64,000 nucleotides of DNA from Rusavskia elegans (Eukaryota > Ascomycota > Lecanoromycetes > Teloschistales > Teloschistaceae). A model generated the notes under the pieces. That model saw only the letters and a program-made list of their open reading frames with translations, searched no databases and was not told the DNA's origin. The position numbers and the translations under genes are program-made. Shown one piece after another: positions 1 to 10,520 of the stretch; the stretch's first letter is position 1, and each line of letters opens with the position of its first letter. The stretch is from NCBI GenBank assembly GCA_011316305.1, contig SAUG01000072.1, positions 124,001-188,000 on the forward strand, in the 5' to 3' direction.

Positions 1-707
1 GGAAACTACGGGATCGCCGAAGGATCATCGATCGGTCACGGGATCTCTACGATGGTTCCCCGAACGATCCAACATCGACGGCGCAGTCGGCCATCATCGC
101 GATGACTGCTCCTCCACCGCCTCTGAACAGCCTTGCTAGCAACGGCTACGGGGACGGGCTCGACGGTATGGCCGTGTCGACGCCCGCTCGCCAGCTGCCG
201 AACCCTCTGCAAAAGTTTTCCGAGCAGGAGCGAACTTCTCATTCCGCCATCAGCTCTCCAGCTCCAGACGACGATGATACCCCAGCACCTCAAGGCGAGG
301 GTGAGACCAACGGGATAAAGAACGAACTAGATCCCTCGCTCCGGGACGACGTGTTGCCCATTGCTCCTTTGGACGTCGCCATCTTGACATCGATCGTACA
401 TGGCGCTCGTAACGACGACCGTAAAACCAGAGATTTCCTTGGCGGCATCATGGTAATTGGCGGAGGCTCTCAGGTACCAGGCTTTTACGCGTACTTGGAA
501 GAGAGGTTGAAAGAATCAAGACCAGGGTTCGCAAAAGATGTCATGATCGGCACTCCGCCTAGGGAGCTGGATCCGCAAGGGGTCGTATGGAAAGGGGGCA
601 GTGTGTTTGGCAAGCTTCGGCAAACGAACGACAGCTGGATCAACAAGATAGAGCACGATAGGCTGGGGGCCAGGGTCCTGGCCTATAAACTCATGTGGGC
701 ATGGTAG
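1..707 (+). CDS. ARP8: Actin-related protein Arp8, C-terminal part (5' end outside window)
   Basis: The reading frame is open from base 3, so the gene is cut by the window edge; the ATG at 102 is internal. Arp8 is a nuclear actin-fold subunit of the INO80 chromatin remodeller, where it helps bind nucleosomes and linker DNA. The visible part has the end of the actin fold: IMVIGGGSQVPGF (the phosphate-2/adenosine-type loop), then the segment with GGSVFGKL and the extreme C-terminus ending YKLMWAW, an arrangement typical of Arp8. A low-complexity Pro/Ser/Asp stretch (about residues 30-85 of the visible part) interrupts the fold, as the inserts of fungal Arp8 do. The stop is TAG at 705-707. No intron is seen here. 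Confidence 0.9.
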   Translation, partial: KLRDRRRIIDRSRDLYDGSPNDPTSTAQSAIIAMTAPPPPLNSLASNGYGDGLDGMAVSTPARQLPNPLQKFSEQERTSHSAISSPAPDDDDTPAPQGEGETNGIKNELDPSLRDDVLPIAPLDVAILTSIVHGARNDDRKTRDFLGGIMVIGGGSQVPGFYAYLEERLKESRPGFAKDVMIGTPPRELDPQGVVWKGGSVFGKLRQTNDSWINKIEHDRLGARVLAYKLMWAW

Positions 708-1044
708 CTCTACCGACAACCGGAGGAGATCTTTTCCTACGCAGGTGAGAGCATCTCGCACGACAAATGTGAGATGGCAGGCTCAGGAGGCATCTTTTGT
801 TCGATTACTGTATTGGCATAATTCCGCCTCGTCTCACCAATTCGATTTGTAACATCGCAGATCTCCTTAGTTCCCCTCCCCTCCTCACCCTCTCAGACCC
901 CTCACCGAAACCAAAACCTTCTGGTGCCTTCGCAACAATGATTCCTCCATAGACCATTCAATCACTCGCACTCAAAACATAAGACCCAACAACACGTAAT
1001 TTACACTTCCAATCCATAATCCCAACACCAACACCACCACCACA
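708..1044. other. Intergenic spacer, ARP8 3' end to GFA gene
   Basis: 337 bases, pyrimidine-rich toward the right end (CCACCACCAC just before the next ATG). It must hold the ARP8 3'UTR and the next promoter. No ORF or RNA gene is supported. Confidence 0.6.
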
Positions 1045-2246
1045 ATGCCACCCACAACCCTATCCCTCTCCTGCGCCTGCCAGACCATAACCGGCACCAT
1101 CACCATCCCCCTCTCCGATTCCAACTCCAACTCCAACTCCAACCCCAGCACCCCCCTCCCCCTCGAGTTCTGCCACTGCACCAAATGCCGGCACTCAAGC
1201 GGCCAACTCGCAATCTCCTGCTTCACCTGCCCCCGCGCCCCCAACAACGGCCCGCCAACCCTGCAAATCACATCGAAAACGCAACCCACCGCATACAAAA
1301 CCTCCGAGGAACTGATCCGCTATTTCTGCCACAAATGTGGCGCGTCGATATACATGCATGCTGTTGAGAGCGGCGACATTGAGGTTTGCAGTGGGGTGTT
1401 GGGGCAGGTTGATGGGGACGTTGAGGGGGGAATTGAGAGGTTGGTGAGGTTCAAGCAGCATATTTTTGTAGAGAGCACGCGGGATGGAGGGATGAGTGCG
1501 TGGATCGAGGGGCCGAGGTGGAAGGGCTGGGCGGAGAAGAGCGAGGTGTTCTCGGTGGCGAACGCGGATGAGAAAGGGATTTTGGAGCAACGGGGTGGAG
1601 CAGAGACGAAGGGGAAGAGGAGGTTGCAAGGTTATTGTCATTGTCGGGGGGTGGAATTCTATATTACGCCGCCCGATGACGACGAGACTGAGAATAATGT
1701 ATCTTCACCCCCCCCGTACCCAATCTTCCATTCCTCCTTATCCCTCCCGTTCTTATTCTCATTCTCACATACACTCAGGAGTCAAAATCATCGCAATCCC
1801 AATCCCAATCCCAAACCCAGACAGCAGACAAATGGTGGCTCCGCGCCTCGGGCACAAGATACCTCGCCGGTCTCTGCGCCTGCAATTCCTGCCGTCTAGC
1901 CACGGGCTACGATCTCCAAGCTTGGGCATTCGTGCCCAAACCCCATATCCGACAGCTCGATGGGAAAGAGGTGGATTTCAAAGTGGGTACTTTAAAAACG
2001 TACTCCCATTCGCCCGGCGCTCACCGGGATTTCTGCGGGAGATGCGGCGCCACGGTGTTTTGGCGGCATGAGGAGAGGCCGGGAGAGATTATTGATATCA
2101 GTGCGGGATTGTTCGATGCGGAGGAGGGGGCGAGGGCGGAGGAGTGGTTGGAGTGGTGGATGAGGGTGAGCTTTGAGGAGTGTGCGTTGAACAAGGGGTT
2201 GGTTGCGAAGGTGGCGGAGGGTCTTAAGAAATGGGAGGAAAGGTAG
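1045..2246 (+). CDS. Tandem GFA/CENP-V-type zinc domain protein
   Basis: Two exons, 1045-1698 and 1779-2246, give 373 residues. The 80-bp intron starts GTATCT, has a CTCAC branch-like site and ends CTCAG; it restores a frame that otherwise stops. Two glutathione-dependent formaldehyde-activating (GFA)-like domains are visible. Domain 1 has CAC at 10-12, CHCTKC at 43-48 and FCHKCG at 94-99. Domain 2 has CHC at 198-200, CACNSC at 251-256 and CGRCG at 304-308. These Cys sets bind the zinc ions of the fold. The family name refers to S-hydroxymethylglutathione formation, but most fungal paralogues have no proven substrate, so the function is open. Low-complexity inserts (Asn-Ser repeats at 26-33; a Ser-Gln run at the start of exon 2) lie inside both domains. 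Probably cytosolic: no signal peptide is seen. Confidence 0.85.
1699..1778 (+). other. Intron of tandem GFA gene
   Basis: GTATCT...ACACTCAG, 80 bp, with CTCAC about 12 bases before the acceptor. Splicing is phase 0 and joins two frames that continue the same domain. Confidence 0.85.
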
Positions 2247-2864
2247 ATGTTGGATGGAAAAGGGGGTCACGGAGATGAAAGGGATATGAAGGATATGGTT
2301 ACTTAGATAAGCTGGCATCGAGTGATTGTAAATATCTTATGAGGAGCAATGACAGGAGACCTGGGGCGGAATTTCGGAGGTTCAGACAGTGTGCCCTTCC
2401 AATCAGTACGAGTAAACAGGCTAGGTCTTGTGAGGGACATGAGAGACGCTGTTGACTCACATGAAAAGCTGTAGCTTTTTATCAGAACAATAAGCTTTGC
2501 AAGGCTTACCCATCGTGTTAGATATTTGGACTCTGGGGCGAATCAGAGGTGATGCAATAATGACCCCGGCGACACATGCTGGATCCATTGCGTGATCTCG
2601 CTCCTGGACTTGCAGCAAAGCACCCCAGATTGTGGAGATTCTGTGGTAGACTAGCACAGAAACAGGATTTACGTGCATGAATCGTGGGTTGTATCTGCTG
2701 CCCGTTGACGTGGGGTAGATGGTGATTGACGTCAGCGGGGTCGCAGAAGGCAATATATTGAAACCTCACCAGCCCTCGTGCACATCTCGACTTCTCATTC
2801 CAACCACAGCCTCAGACATCCCATCAAAACCACTCATAAAACATCACTCACACCAACTTCCACC
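2247..2864. other. Intergenic region upstream of LEA-like gene
   Basis: 618 bases. CAATATATTG around 2752-2761, about 100 bases before the next ATG, is a possible TATA-like element. The CA-rich leader just before the ATG (CACACCAACTTCCACC) is typical of highly expressed fungal genes. No coding sequence recognised. Confidence 0.5.
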
Positions 2865-3212
2865 ATGTCAGAAGGTCAGAACAAGGGGTTCCTCGGTGGC
2901 GTGACCGACACCGTGGGCGGCGCAGCAAAAGGTGTCACTGATACAGCCGGCAACACAAGTACGCCCTCAGCAGCCGGTTCTTGCACTTCCATGCATCAAA
3001 TACTAACGAGTCTTCCAGTCGGCGGACTTGGCAACGTTGTCGGTGATACCACCAAAGGCCTGACTGGCACCATCGGCGACACCACCAAGGGTGTCGGTAA
3101 TACTGCTAAGAGCGGCGTCGATTCGGCCGGCAACATGGCCGGTGGCGCTACCGGAGGCAGCAGCGACAGCAGCGACAAGAAACAGACCGCTCAGAACCCG
3201 TTGGGCTTGTGA
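2865..3212 (+). CDS. Small LEA-like Gly/Thr-rich repeat protein
   Basis: Two exons, 2865-2958 and 3019-3212, give 95 residues. The 60-bp intron (GTACGC...TACTAAC...TTCCAG) has a perfect branch site; because its length is a multiple of three, the unspliced frame is also open, which could mislead gene callers. The protein begins MSEGQNKGFLGG and consists of degenerate 11-residue units of the type VTDTVGGAAKG / VGDTTKGLTGT, rich in Gly, Thr, Asp and Lys with no Cys. Such motifs resemble group-3 LEA and related stress proteins, which are disordered when hydrated and protect membranes or proteins during desiccation. No signal peptide or membrane segment. A stress role is inferred from composition only. 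Confidence 0.75.
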   Translation: MSEGQNKGFLGGVTDTVGGAAKGVTDTAGNTSTPSAAGSCTSMHQILTSLPVGGLGNVVGDTTKGLTGTIGDTTKGVGNTAKSGVDSAGNMAGGATGGSSDSSDKKQTAQNPLGL

Positions 3213-3468
3213 GGGTACTTCTGATCGAGGCTGAGGAAGGGGGTTAGACATACACTTTCATGTACATCTGAGCAATAAATACACATGCTTGAAGCCAGAT
3301 CTGTTCGGATATCGATGAGGATGATTGCATACATACCTTAAGACAATTCGATGCAGCTGTCAACTGCTCTTTGTGTGAGTGTGCCCAAGTAATATCCTAG
3401 CGGAGTTTCGATATGTGTGGTTGGAATATTAGGTTGGCCAATATGTACATGAGCAATTTTGACATGAT

Positions 3469-4527
3469 TTACTCATTGGACCACTCCGGCTTCTTCTTCT
3501 CTGCGAATGCAGTCATTCCTGAGTGAATCGTTAGCTGCGTCTCACCCGTGCTACGGCTTGGACATCATCAAACCTACCAATCTTCTGGTCTTTGCTCCCA
3601 AACAGGCTGTGGAACACCTTCCGTTCATACTCAAGCCCATCTCGCAGGGGCAAGTCCTGACTCTTGTTGACGACCTCTTTCGCCGCCTTGACGGCCACAC
3701 TTGACATGCCGGCAATCTTGGATGCCGTATCGATTGCTCCCTGGACACACGCTTCGCTAGTATCGAATACTCGAGCCGCTACTCCCCATTGCCCTGCTTC
3801 CACCCCACTGAAGTTGTTCCCCGTTAAAATAAGCTCCATTGCTCGGCTCTTCCCAATCGCTCTCGTCAGTCTCTGACTACCTCCAGCACCTGGTATGATG
3901 CCGAGTTTTATCTCTGGCTGGCCGAATGTTGCTGTGCTTGAACAGTAGAGGATGTCCGCCATGAGTGCGAGTTCACATCCTCCTCCAAGAGCGTGACCAT
4001 TGACAGCGGCAATGAGGGGGGTTCGAACGCCGGGTATGGTGGATGACCAGGAAGTGATGAAGTTGGTATTGAAGGCTTCGCTGAACGTAAGGTCTTTCAT
4101 CTCCTTGATGTCTGCACCGGCTGTGGACAATGTATGTGAGCATACTCTCTTCATTTGGCGCCACCCCACAGCTTACCAGCGAAAGCTTTCTCGCTTCCGG
4201 TGAGGACAATGGCGCCAGTGCTTTTGTCATCGTCCAATTGGCGAAGTGCATCGTTCAATTCACGGAAGAGAGCGGTAGAAAGGGCGTTCAAGGCTCTTGG
4301 TCGATTGAGAGTGACTGCAAAGCCACTGACACGTCAGCTGGCGAACAATATATGGCATTGCACCAAGGAGCAGTCTCCATACTGAGACCCACACCTGGTT
4401 TGGGTGCGGTAACTAGGATATTGTCATATGACGAGGTAGATGCAAATGAATAGGGCTTTCGTGACCTCGGGGCCAAGGTAATTCTCGTAGAGCCAAGCAG
4501 CGGTCTCAGCGATCGTGTTGACGCCAT
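3469..4527 (-). CDS. Mitochondrial enoyl-CoA hydratase (short chain)
   Basis: Four exons on the minus strand: 4527-4383, 4314-4177, 4120-3578, 3518-3469 (291 residues). Junctions were chosen because each keeps the crotonase fold continuous ([40 protein letters not shown]). The enzyme hydrates trans-2-enoyl-CoA in mitochondrial beta-oxidation and branched amino-acid breakdown. The N-terminus ([15 protein letters not shown]) is basic and Ser/Arg-rich, a matrix-targeting type. Catalytic Glu are at E144 (in GGGCE) and E164 (in GQPE), with the oxyanion-hole glycine region at GGG 140-142 and the CoA-binding AAGAD at 95-99. Length is normal for the family. It is divergent from RER1 over a 307-bp spacer. 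Confidence 0.93.
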
Positions 4528-4834
4528 TATTGAGAAGTTGTACTTGAGAGTGAGTGAGTGAGTAGCAGATCAGCGGGCTTGAAGCTCTCAAGAAGCGGGC
4601 TTGGCAGACCAAAACTCCGACAATCGTATCTGGCTTAGCCTGGTCGACATAACACTCAACTTTCGGAAATTCAACGTCGCCTTCTAGGCTTCAAGCTGTA
4701 AATCGAGGTCCCAAAGAAAGAATCGTTCTTATCCATTGCCACAGCCCGAGATCTTACAAGACTCGGTACTACTCATTAAATATTGATCAAGCCCTCACCA
4801 CGAGCCGGCGCTCGCCGCCACCCCCATCGTCAAC
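4528..4834. promoter_or_regulatory. Divergent promoter region, enoyl-CoA hydratase / RER1
   Basis: 307 bases between two diverging start codons. AT-rich ATTAAATATTGATCAA at about 4776-4791 could serve RER1, about 45 bases before its ATG. No specific operator is recognised. Confidence 0.4.
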
Positions 4835-5510
4835 ATGGACGCTCCTGAACCCGAGAACACCCCTTTCGCAGCAGTGAGCGCGCAAACATCGAAATTAGGA
4901 AGGGTAAGACGCTCCACCATCTTGAGGACCTCAACATACCCACCGTAGCACTTTATAGATATCTGCTGACACAAGTTTCTTTCCTTCCTCAGCTATACCA
5001 ATCCTACCTCGACAAAAGCACCCCATACACCACCTACCGATGGATCAGCACCGCAGTTCTACTCGCCCTGTTCTTCGTTCGCATAGTCGTAGCGCAAGGA
5101 TGGTACATAGGTCCGTCTCACTTTCCAATTCCTGCATCCTCTCCGCGGCCGTACACCCCAAACCAGAGAGACCGAAGGCTAACGTCAACCCATACAGTCT
5201 GCTACTCCCTAGGAATCTACCTTCTGAACCTCTTCCTCGCCTTCCTGCAACCTAAAATCGACCCCTCCCTCACCCAAGACGAAGGCCTCGAAGACGGCGA
5301 CGCAGGCAGCAGCCTGCCCACAAAGAAGGACGAGGAATTTCGACCGTTCATCAGACGATTACCCGAGTTCAAGTTCTGGCATTCGGGGACGAGGGCCATT
5401 GCCATTAGCTTTTTTTGTACATGGTTCTCGATATTCAACGTGCCGGTCTTTTGGCCGGTATTGGTGGTTTATTTCCTTATCTTGTTTTCATTGACGAGTG
5501 AGTTTTTCTT

Positions 5511-5541
<31 letters not shown>

Positions 5542-5691
5542 TACTATTAACTGTAAGAGGCTTGTCTCGAGATGATGATGCTGACGGGATGCATTTATCT
5601 AGTGCGGAGGCAAATACAGCATATGATCAAATACCGCTACGTGCCCTTTTCATTCGGCAAGGCGAAATACAACCAGCGGAGTGGACATTGA
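4835..5691 (+). CDS. RER1: RER1 family ER-retrieval receptor
   Basis: Four exons, 4835-4903, 4993-5110, 5198-5497 and 5603-5691, give 191 residues. Rer1 is a Golgi membrane receptor that returns escaped ER membrane proteins, such as Sec12 and unassembled subunits, to the ER in COPI vesicles. Family landmarks are visible: LYQSYLDKSTPYTTYRW near the N-terminus, four hydrophobic segments in two hairpins, the conserved EFRPFIRRLPEFKFWHS between them, and MRRQIQHMIKYRYVPFSFGK near the C-terminus. The last intron (5498-5602) carries a CT/TC microsatellite. Splice sites are canonical GT-AG, and intron 2 ends after GCTAAC...CATACAG. Confidence 0.95.
5507..5540. repeat. (TC)n microsatellite in RER1 intron 3
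   Basis: Run of TCTCTCTC / TTTCTCTC just after the donor of the last RER1 intron; it lengthens this intron to 105 bp. Confidence 0.8.
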
Positions 5692-6111
5692 GCGATTTTC
5701 CTTTCTGTAGAGGGATTCAATTCGGCTCTTGTACTTTGTTATACCTGCCCTGTTCAGGAGGTAAAATTAGGGCAATGGCTATACGTTCGCGTAATGAAAA
5801 GAAGTGGGATTCTGCCGGTGCGAGACAGCCATTCTTGCGTGTTCCAAATGTAAGATCATGGTCGAAGTGCAGCAAATATAGATTTACGGATCGTGAGCGG
5901 AATCGTCTCATGGACACATTGCTGGTGTTATGAGACACCTCATGAGTGATTGATCGTATTGTAAGAAGCTAGAACCCTATCAGCGGTAATATTTACTCTG
6001 CATTGTGTTTACTCTGCATTGTGAACAAAAAGCCAGTTCGCTAAGCTCGTGTAAGATTCGGAAACTTGATAGTCATCGTGGATACATCACAATCTCACCA
6101 CACACGCAGCA
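5692..6111. other. Convergent 3' spacer, RER1 / RIB7 fusion
   Basis: 420 bases between two genes that end toward each other. TTTACTCTGCATTGTG occurs twice in tandem around 5993-6021. Short ORFs here have no recognisable content. Confidence 0.5.
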
Positions 6112-8004
6112 TCAAGACGTCGGCGGCACGCGTGGCTGAAACCCATTCTGCGCATCAACCGACGAATTGAAAAACGACACTGGCCGCAACGGCGGCGCCA
6201 TCGTCACCGGCATCGTCGACTGAAGAGGATTCGCCGCCGGTGTTTCCACAGGTGGTATTCTGCCACACATGACCGCATCCTCCCCAAACGACTGCCATCT
6301 CACGTCCCTGAACCTCATTGCCGGTTGCGGCCGGCGTGATGCGTCCAGCTTGGGCGGCGGACTGACCGTGACGCCCCCTTGCCCAAGATACGTAGGCGCG
6401 ACGGTGACGACCACCGAGCTGACGAGATTCGAATGCTCGGGTCGTAGTAATTCATTGATGACCATACCTCCGCCTTCAATCATCACGCTTCTTATACCCT
6501 CCGCAGCCAGCGCACGTAAGATAGCTTCCCAGCGTAGCCGCCAGCGTTTGTCGAAATCCGTGAGACCGAGATATTTCCCTCCGTAGTATTTCAGCATCTC
6601 GATTCGATTGGGATCCATGGCGAAGCCAGGGGCAATGATGATCCAAGGTCCTTTACCCTTTCCTTCGGAAACCGTTCGAATCACGCGCGTTTGAGGTGTC
6701 AAGAGCCATCGAGCCCCGGGATCGATGATTACGGGTCGAGGCTGGCCTTCCCATCCTAAGCCACCGTAACCACCGACGCCTTCGAGGCGGCAATTGAGGG
6801 CCGGGTTGTCAGCGAGGGCTGTACGCACGCCGACGAGGATGGCGTCATGTTTTGATCGCAGGTAATGGGTCATGGCTTTGGAATGTGGACCGGACAGGAC
6901 GGTCTGGATACCTGGTGCTAAGCTGAGAGATGAGTCCAGTGATGTTGCATACGTGAGGGTGACGTGAGGTAAGCCGTCTTCGGTGAAAGTCATATCATGG
7001 CGAGGGAGATAAGGATCCAAGAACGGACGGAGCTCTTCCGGGAATCTAAGCGTATTAGGGGGAAGTCCTGCGTAATAGGCCAATGTAGGATCAACAATCT
7101 CCGCATTGACGATCCTGTGCACCAAAGGTAGAGCGCCGTCTTGCCGGACTATTCCGTTACCGTGATCGTATTTGTAGCCTTCGTGTACACGTAATGGGTC
7201 CTTGTGCTGCTGGCGCCAGACTTGCGAAGCATTACGGACATCATTGCGGTTGAGATGGCGACCTCCGGACGCTGCAAGTCTGGCCTCATCTTCGCTCATC
7301 ACCGTGTAGACCGACGCGGGCATGTAGCCGCTCATGACTTCAGATCTAGCAATCTCCATGAGCACCGTTGTCCGCTTGATTTTGTCCATGTGGTCCAGAT
7401 CATGCAAATGCTGAGTCTTGTCGCCCAACTGGTTTATAGTGACCGACTGATAGCCCCCTTCATACCGCACAACCTTCAACTTCATGTGGCACTTCCCACC
7501 CTCCCTGATTTGCTTCTTTCTCGTTGGCGTACCGTCTGGACGTGGCTTGTCAACCGCCTTGGGCGTGTAGGTTGGTCTTTGCAAGCGGCAGGCGTAGTAG
7601 TCTGTTCTGTATAGGCCAGTCTTGTCTGAACCAGCGCGATGCTGTCGAACCCAGACATTGTCGACGTATGGCCAATACAGATCGAACTCGTCTTTTCGGA
7701 GCTCGATCTTCTCGGCCACATCGAACAAGCGCTGCCTTATACCTGCGATGTTCCTTGGTGGGTTGAAGAGATCTCTGATGTTGCGAGTGGGGACCGGGAT
7801 CTGAGCGGAGGTGTCTTGCGCATCTGCTTGTGTGGCGTCTTGCTCGATCTGGTCATCTTGTGGTGGGGATCCACTCCCAAGAGCATCAGCGGCTGGACTG
7901 GTGGTATTGTTGTCAGCTGTAGTCACAGTGTTGTCTCCAGCTGCAGTAGTGGTCGTATCGCCAGCTGTAGCATCGACATCATCCATTCGCCCATCCTCGC
8001 TCAT
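6112..8004 (-). CDS. RIB7: Fusion-like protein: zinc-chelating-type domain + RIB7 reductase
   Basis: One open frame of 630 residues from the first in-frame ATG (8004); an upstream TAG closes the frame. The C-terminal 300 residues, starting near LPHVTLTYATSLDSS, match 2,5-diamino-6-ribosylamino-pyrimidinone 5'-phosphate reductase, the second step of fungal riboflavin synthesis (NADPH-dependent): AMTHYLRSKHDAILVG, NPALNCRLEG, PVIIDP, and VMIEGGGMVINELL for the NADPH/substrate pocket. The N-terminal part has an acidic Thr-rich tail, then a WVRQ...YYACR...GKCHMK...TQHLHD pattern (C-x-C-x-HxH spacing) like WRKY-GCM1/FLYWCH or FAR1-type DNA-binding domains. No ATG or clear splice acceptor separates the parts, although a short unrecognised intron cannot be excluded. 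RIB7 alone is normally about 250-300 residues. Confidence 0.8.
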   Translation of the reverse strand: MSEDGRMDDVDATAGDTTTTAAGDNTVTTADNNTTSPAADALGSGSPPQDDQIEQDATQADAQDTSAQIPVPTRNIRDLFNPPRNIAGIRQRLFDVAEKIELRKDEFDLYWPYVDNVWVRQHRAGSDKTGLYRTDYYACRLQRPTYTPKAVDKPRPDGTPTRKKQIREGGKCHMKLKVVRYEGGYQSVTINQLGDKTQHLHDLDHMDKIKRTTVLMEIARSEVMSGYMPASVYTVMSEDEARLAASGGRHLNRNDVRNASQVWRQQHKDPLRVHEGYKYDHGNGIVRQDGALPLVHRIVNAEIVDPTLAYYAGLPPNTLRFPEELRPFLDPYLPRHDMTFTEDGLPHVTLTYATSLDSSLSLAPGIQTVLSGPHSKAMTHYLRSKHDAILVGVRTALADNPALNCRLEGVGGYGGLGWEGQPRPVIIDPGARWLLTPQTRVIRTVSEGKGKGPWIIIAPGFAMDPNRIEMLKYYGGKYLGLTDFDKRWRLRWEAILRALAAEGIRSVMIEGGGMVINELLRPEHSNLVSSVVVTVAPTYLGQGGVTVSPPPKLDASRRPQPAMRFRDVRWQSFGEDAVMCGRIPPVETPAANPLQSTMPVTMAPPLRPVSFFNSSVDAQNGFQPRVPPTS

Positions 8005-8661
8005 ACTTGCTATGACCTGGATAGGATTCAATGAGGTCTACACTCGCAAGCGGATTGCCATTGCTCAAATTCCGAGCAGGCGTTTCGGAGGATACGTCGT
8101 GAGATTGGGAAGGTTCTTGTCGGAGAGGTTGGCCCGATGACGGAAGCCGAATAGGACGTGAGATCTGATCCATTGTCTTAATCGCATCAAATGACATGAT
8201 AGTGATGGTGAAGAGACTGTCTACATACCTTAGACCCAGATTGGTATTCTCAAAGGAGGTGGTAAAACTGGTGGGGCCGTTTCGGTAGTCTTTGTGCAGT
8301 TTACATCTGTTGCTTGTAGAGGCAGCTGTGGGGAATTCCGCTCCCATATCAACCAGGGAACGTGCATGAGTCGCAGCTAATCCTCAATTACACGACGAAC
8401 GTCAATAGACCATCAATTGGCTTACGTCAGGAGTCTTGAGAACATACATCCATTCTCCTTCACATCGAGGCCAACTATATAGATTTGGGTATCACCAGTC
8501 ATTCCAAACGCCCTTCGCTCCAACCCCAATACCACCTCAACGACGAGTTAAAGCTATCAAGCAGATCAATTCCGATCCGCTATCGTTACTCCTGAAACCA
8601 TGCTATGCTATAAAATGTGATTGGGTTGCAAAGACCTCTTGTGGAATCCCCACGCGCTGGA
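8005..8661. other. Intergenic / 5' leader of RIB7 fusion and 3' of PAF1
   Basis: 657 bases. A minus-strand open frame (MSFDAIKTMDQISR... from about 8197) ends close to the RIB7-fusion start and might be an upstream exon, but no convincing donor/acceptor pair joins them. Otherwise nothing is supported. Confidence 0.35.
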
Positions 8662-10156
8662 TCAGCTGTCATCATCCGGAGCATCTTCTTCCTCCCCGAG
8701 AAGCGCCGCGCGATTGGAGCTTCTTTTAGCCTTTTCGTTATCGTCGAGGTCATCCACAATTACATCCCAAGCATCGACTCTCTTGTCATCATCCTCGTCA
8801 TTGAATCGTGACGCTCCGCCAAGCTGAGCCAGATTCTTGCTGCGGTGAGGTTTCAATTGTATCTTTTGCATGATTGGGTAATAATACGCGCCTTTCTTCA
8901 AGCGCTGCTGAGAAGGGTCATTGGTATCGAACATGGCATCCTGGGTAGTGTCGTCAAGATCAGGATCATGGAGCGCGAGTGCAATCTCTTTATAGGCATG
9001 ATCTGGATCTTGTGCCGTTGCTCGTCCAGTCTCATACGTCCGTTGCCGCTCTAGGCGGAACACCTCCTTGCCATCGCGATTCTTGGCTGTGTAGAGGTCG
9101 GGATTGTCACGATCAGGATCGTCAACGTCAAGCTTCTTTCTCAGATTGTTCGCAGAAATTTCATCAGTAGGTAGAAAGAAATTGTAGTTGAACGGAGCCC
9201 CTCCCGGATGAGGAATCCGCGTCGGATCAGCTTCATGGGCCGCTATCTTGGCACTGTATTCTGCGAGCATGGCTTCGTCGTCAATGGGACGAAGAAGACC
9301 CACGTCTACTCGCGTGTCGCGCTTATTCACAACTTGCGTAGGATTGGTGGAAAACTTTGCTATCATATAATCCCCGGCATCAGTGCCGGCTTCTAGATCG
9401 GGCAGGATGGGATAAAAGTCAATAGGTTTGAGACTGCTCTTCAATGGATGTTTTGGGTCGTTCCAAGCTTCAAGTTCCGCAGGTGTTGGATCCAGGCCCT
9501 TGATGTTATCATTCGTATCAGGGCCAGTGTAGGCATCCTCTGGATTGGCAATGTCAAAACCTTTGACGGCAGCCCGAAGCACATTGATCGGATCATCTTT
9601 GCTCGTATCGACCGGCTTGCGCAACTTTGGACCCGGCGGTTTCGGAGTGCTCTTAGGAGCTGCCTCTGAGCGAGCGCGAGCGGTGTCGGATGAAATGTAC
9701 TCAGTTCGGCGTAAGAAGCTGATCCCTCCACCCTGATATTTCGGCTTCCCCAATTCGGACAAAGGGCGGAGAAGATTCTTGTCCTTGGGGTTGACTGGGG
9801 GCGTTATCAAGGGAGCTTGAATAGCTGTGATAGTTGTTAGATCCAATTACGTTATGATTTACGAGATCTTGAAGGTGGGACGCTGGCTCCTTACAACTCT
9901 CATCGCCATCGAATACCCCAGGCATGCCTACCAGATTGATTGGCATTCCAAGTTCAGCGTCGGCCTCGATGTTGATCGGTTGAGATCTGTGCAGCCGTGA
10001 CGCGAAGCCTGGCGAGGCGTAGTAGTCCAAACCATCGATAGGGATATCGAGCAATTTGACTGATCCTGGAGGAGGTGGCAGATTATTCTCATAGCGGATG
10101 CGACAGATGTAATCTTGGTGATACGCACGATCTGGCCGAGACGCAGCGGCTGCCAT
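8662..10156 (-). CDS. PAF1: RNA polymerase II-associated Paf1 complex subunit Paf1
   Basis: Two exons, 10156-9895 and 9824-8662, give 474 residues; the 70-bp intron (GTAAGG...CTAAC...TCACAG) joins GDES to SIQAPLITPP. Paf1 is the core of the nuclear PAF complex, which travels with elongating RNA polymerase II and promotes H2B ubiquitination and H3K4/K36 methylation. Landmarks: the N-terminal YICRIRYENNLPPPP, LGMPINL, LRRTEYIS, and the C-terminal half with YYYPIMQKIQLKPHR. The tail after this is very acidic (DEDDD, DDLDDNE), as expected for the family. Length is normal for fungi. Confidence 0.93.
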
Positions 10157-10520
10157 CGTTAGGGGATCTTGGGTATTGCAACGACCTTCAGAACTCCTCG
10201 TGGCAAGATCTCACGAGTCCACCCTCATATTGACCCGGATACTGATTGTAAGTTGACGACGCGCAAGAGGTCGCTTACGGAGATGGATGTAGGCGCCCTC
10301 GCGCCTACTGCTCGCGCTTAAGACAAAAGCGGTTGATTATGGTTATCTTGGCAAAAGCTATGCCCCATTCCTGCACAGAGAGTGGAAACAAAACTGCGAT
10401 TTTCAGAGCTTCGATGTCTCGGTATTCCACCTCGAAAACCCTCACCAGCACGTTTTATGTGCGCCCATTGCATTCATGCAGGACAATGACTGGATCGCTG
10501 AGATTTTCTTCTTGTTTGGA
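10157..10520. other. Intergenic region, PAF1 5' side
   Basis: 364 bases. It must hold the PAF1 promoter and the 3' end of the F-box gene. GCGCCCTCGCGCC near 10289-10301 is a short GC-rich palindromic patch. Nothing else seen. Confidence 0.45.

Noticed and set aside
8005..8347. Upstream exon of the RIB7 fusion
   Set aside because: The open frame (from about 8347) is in another phase and no convincing GT-AG pair links it to the ATG at 8004.
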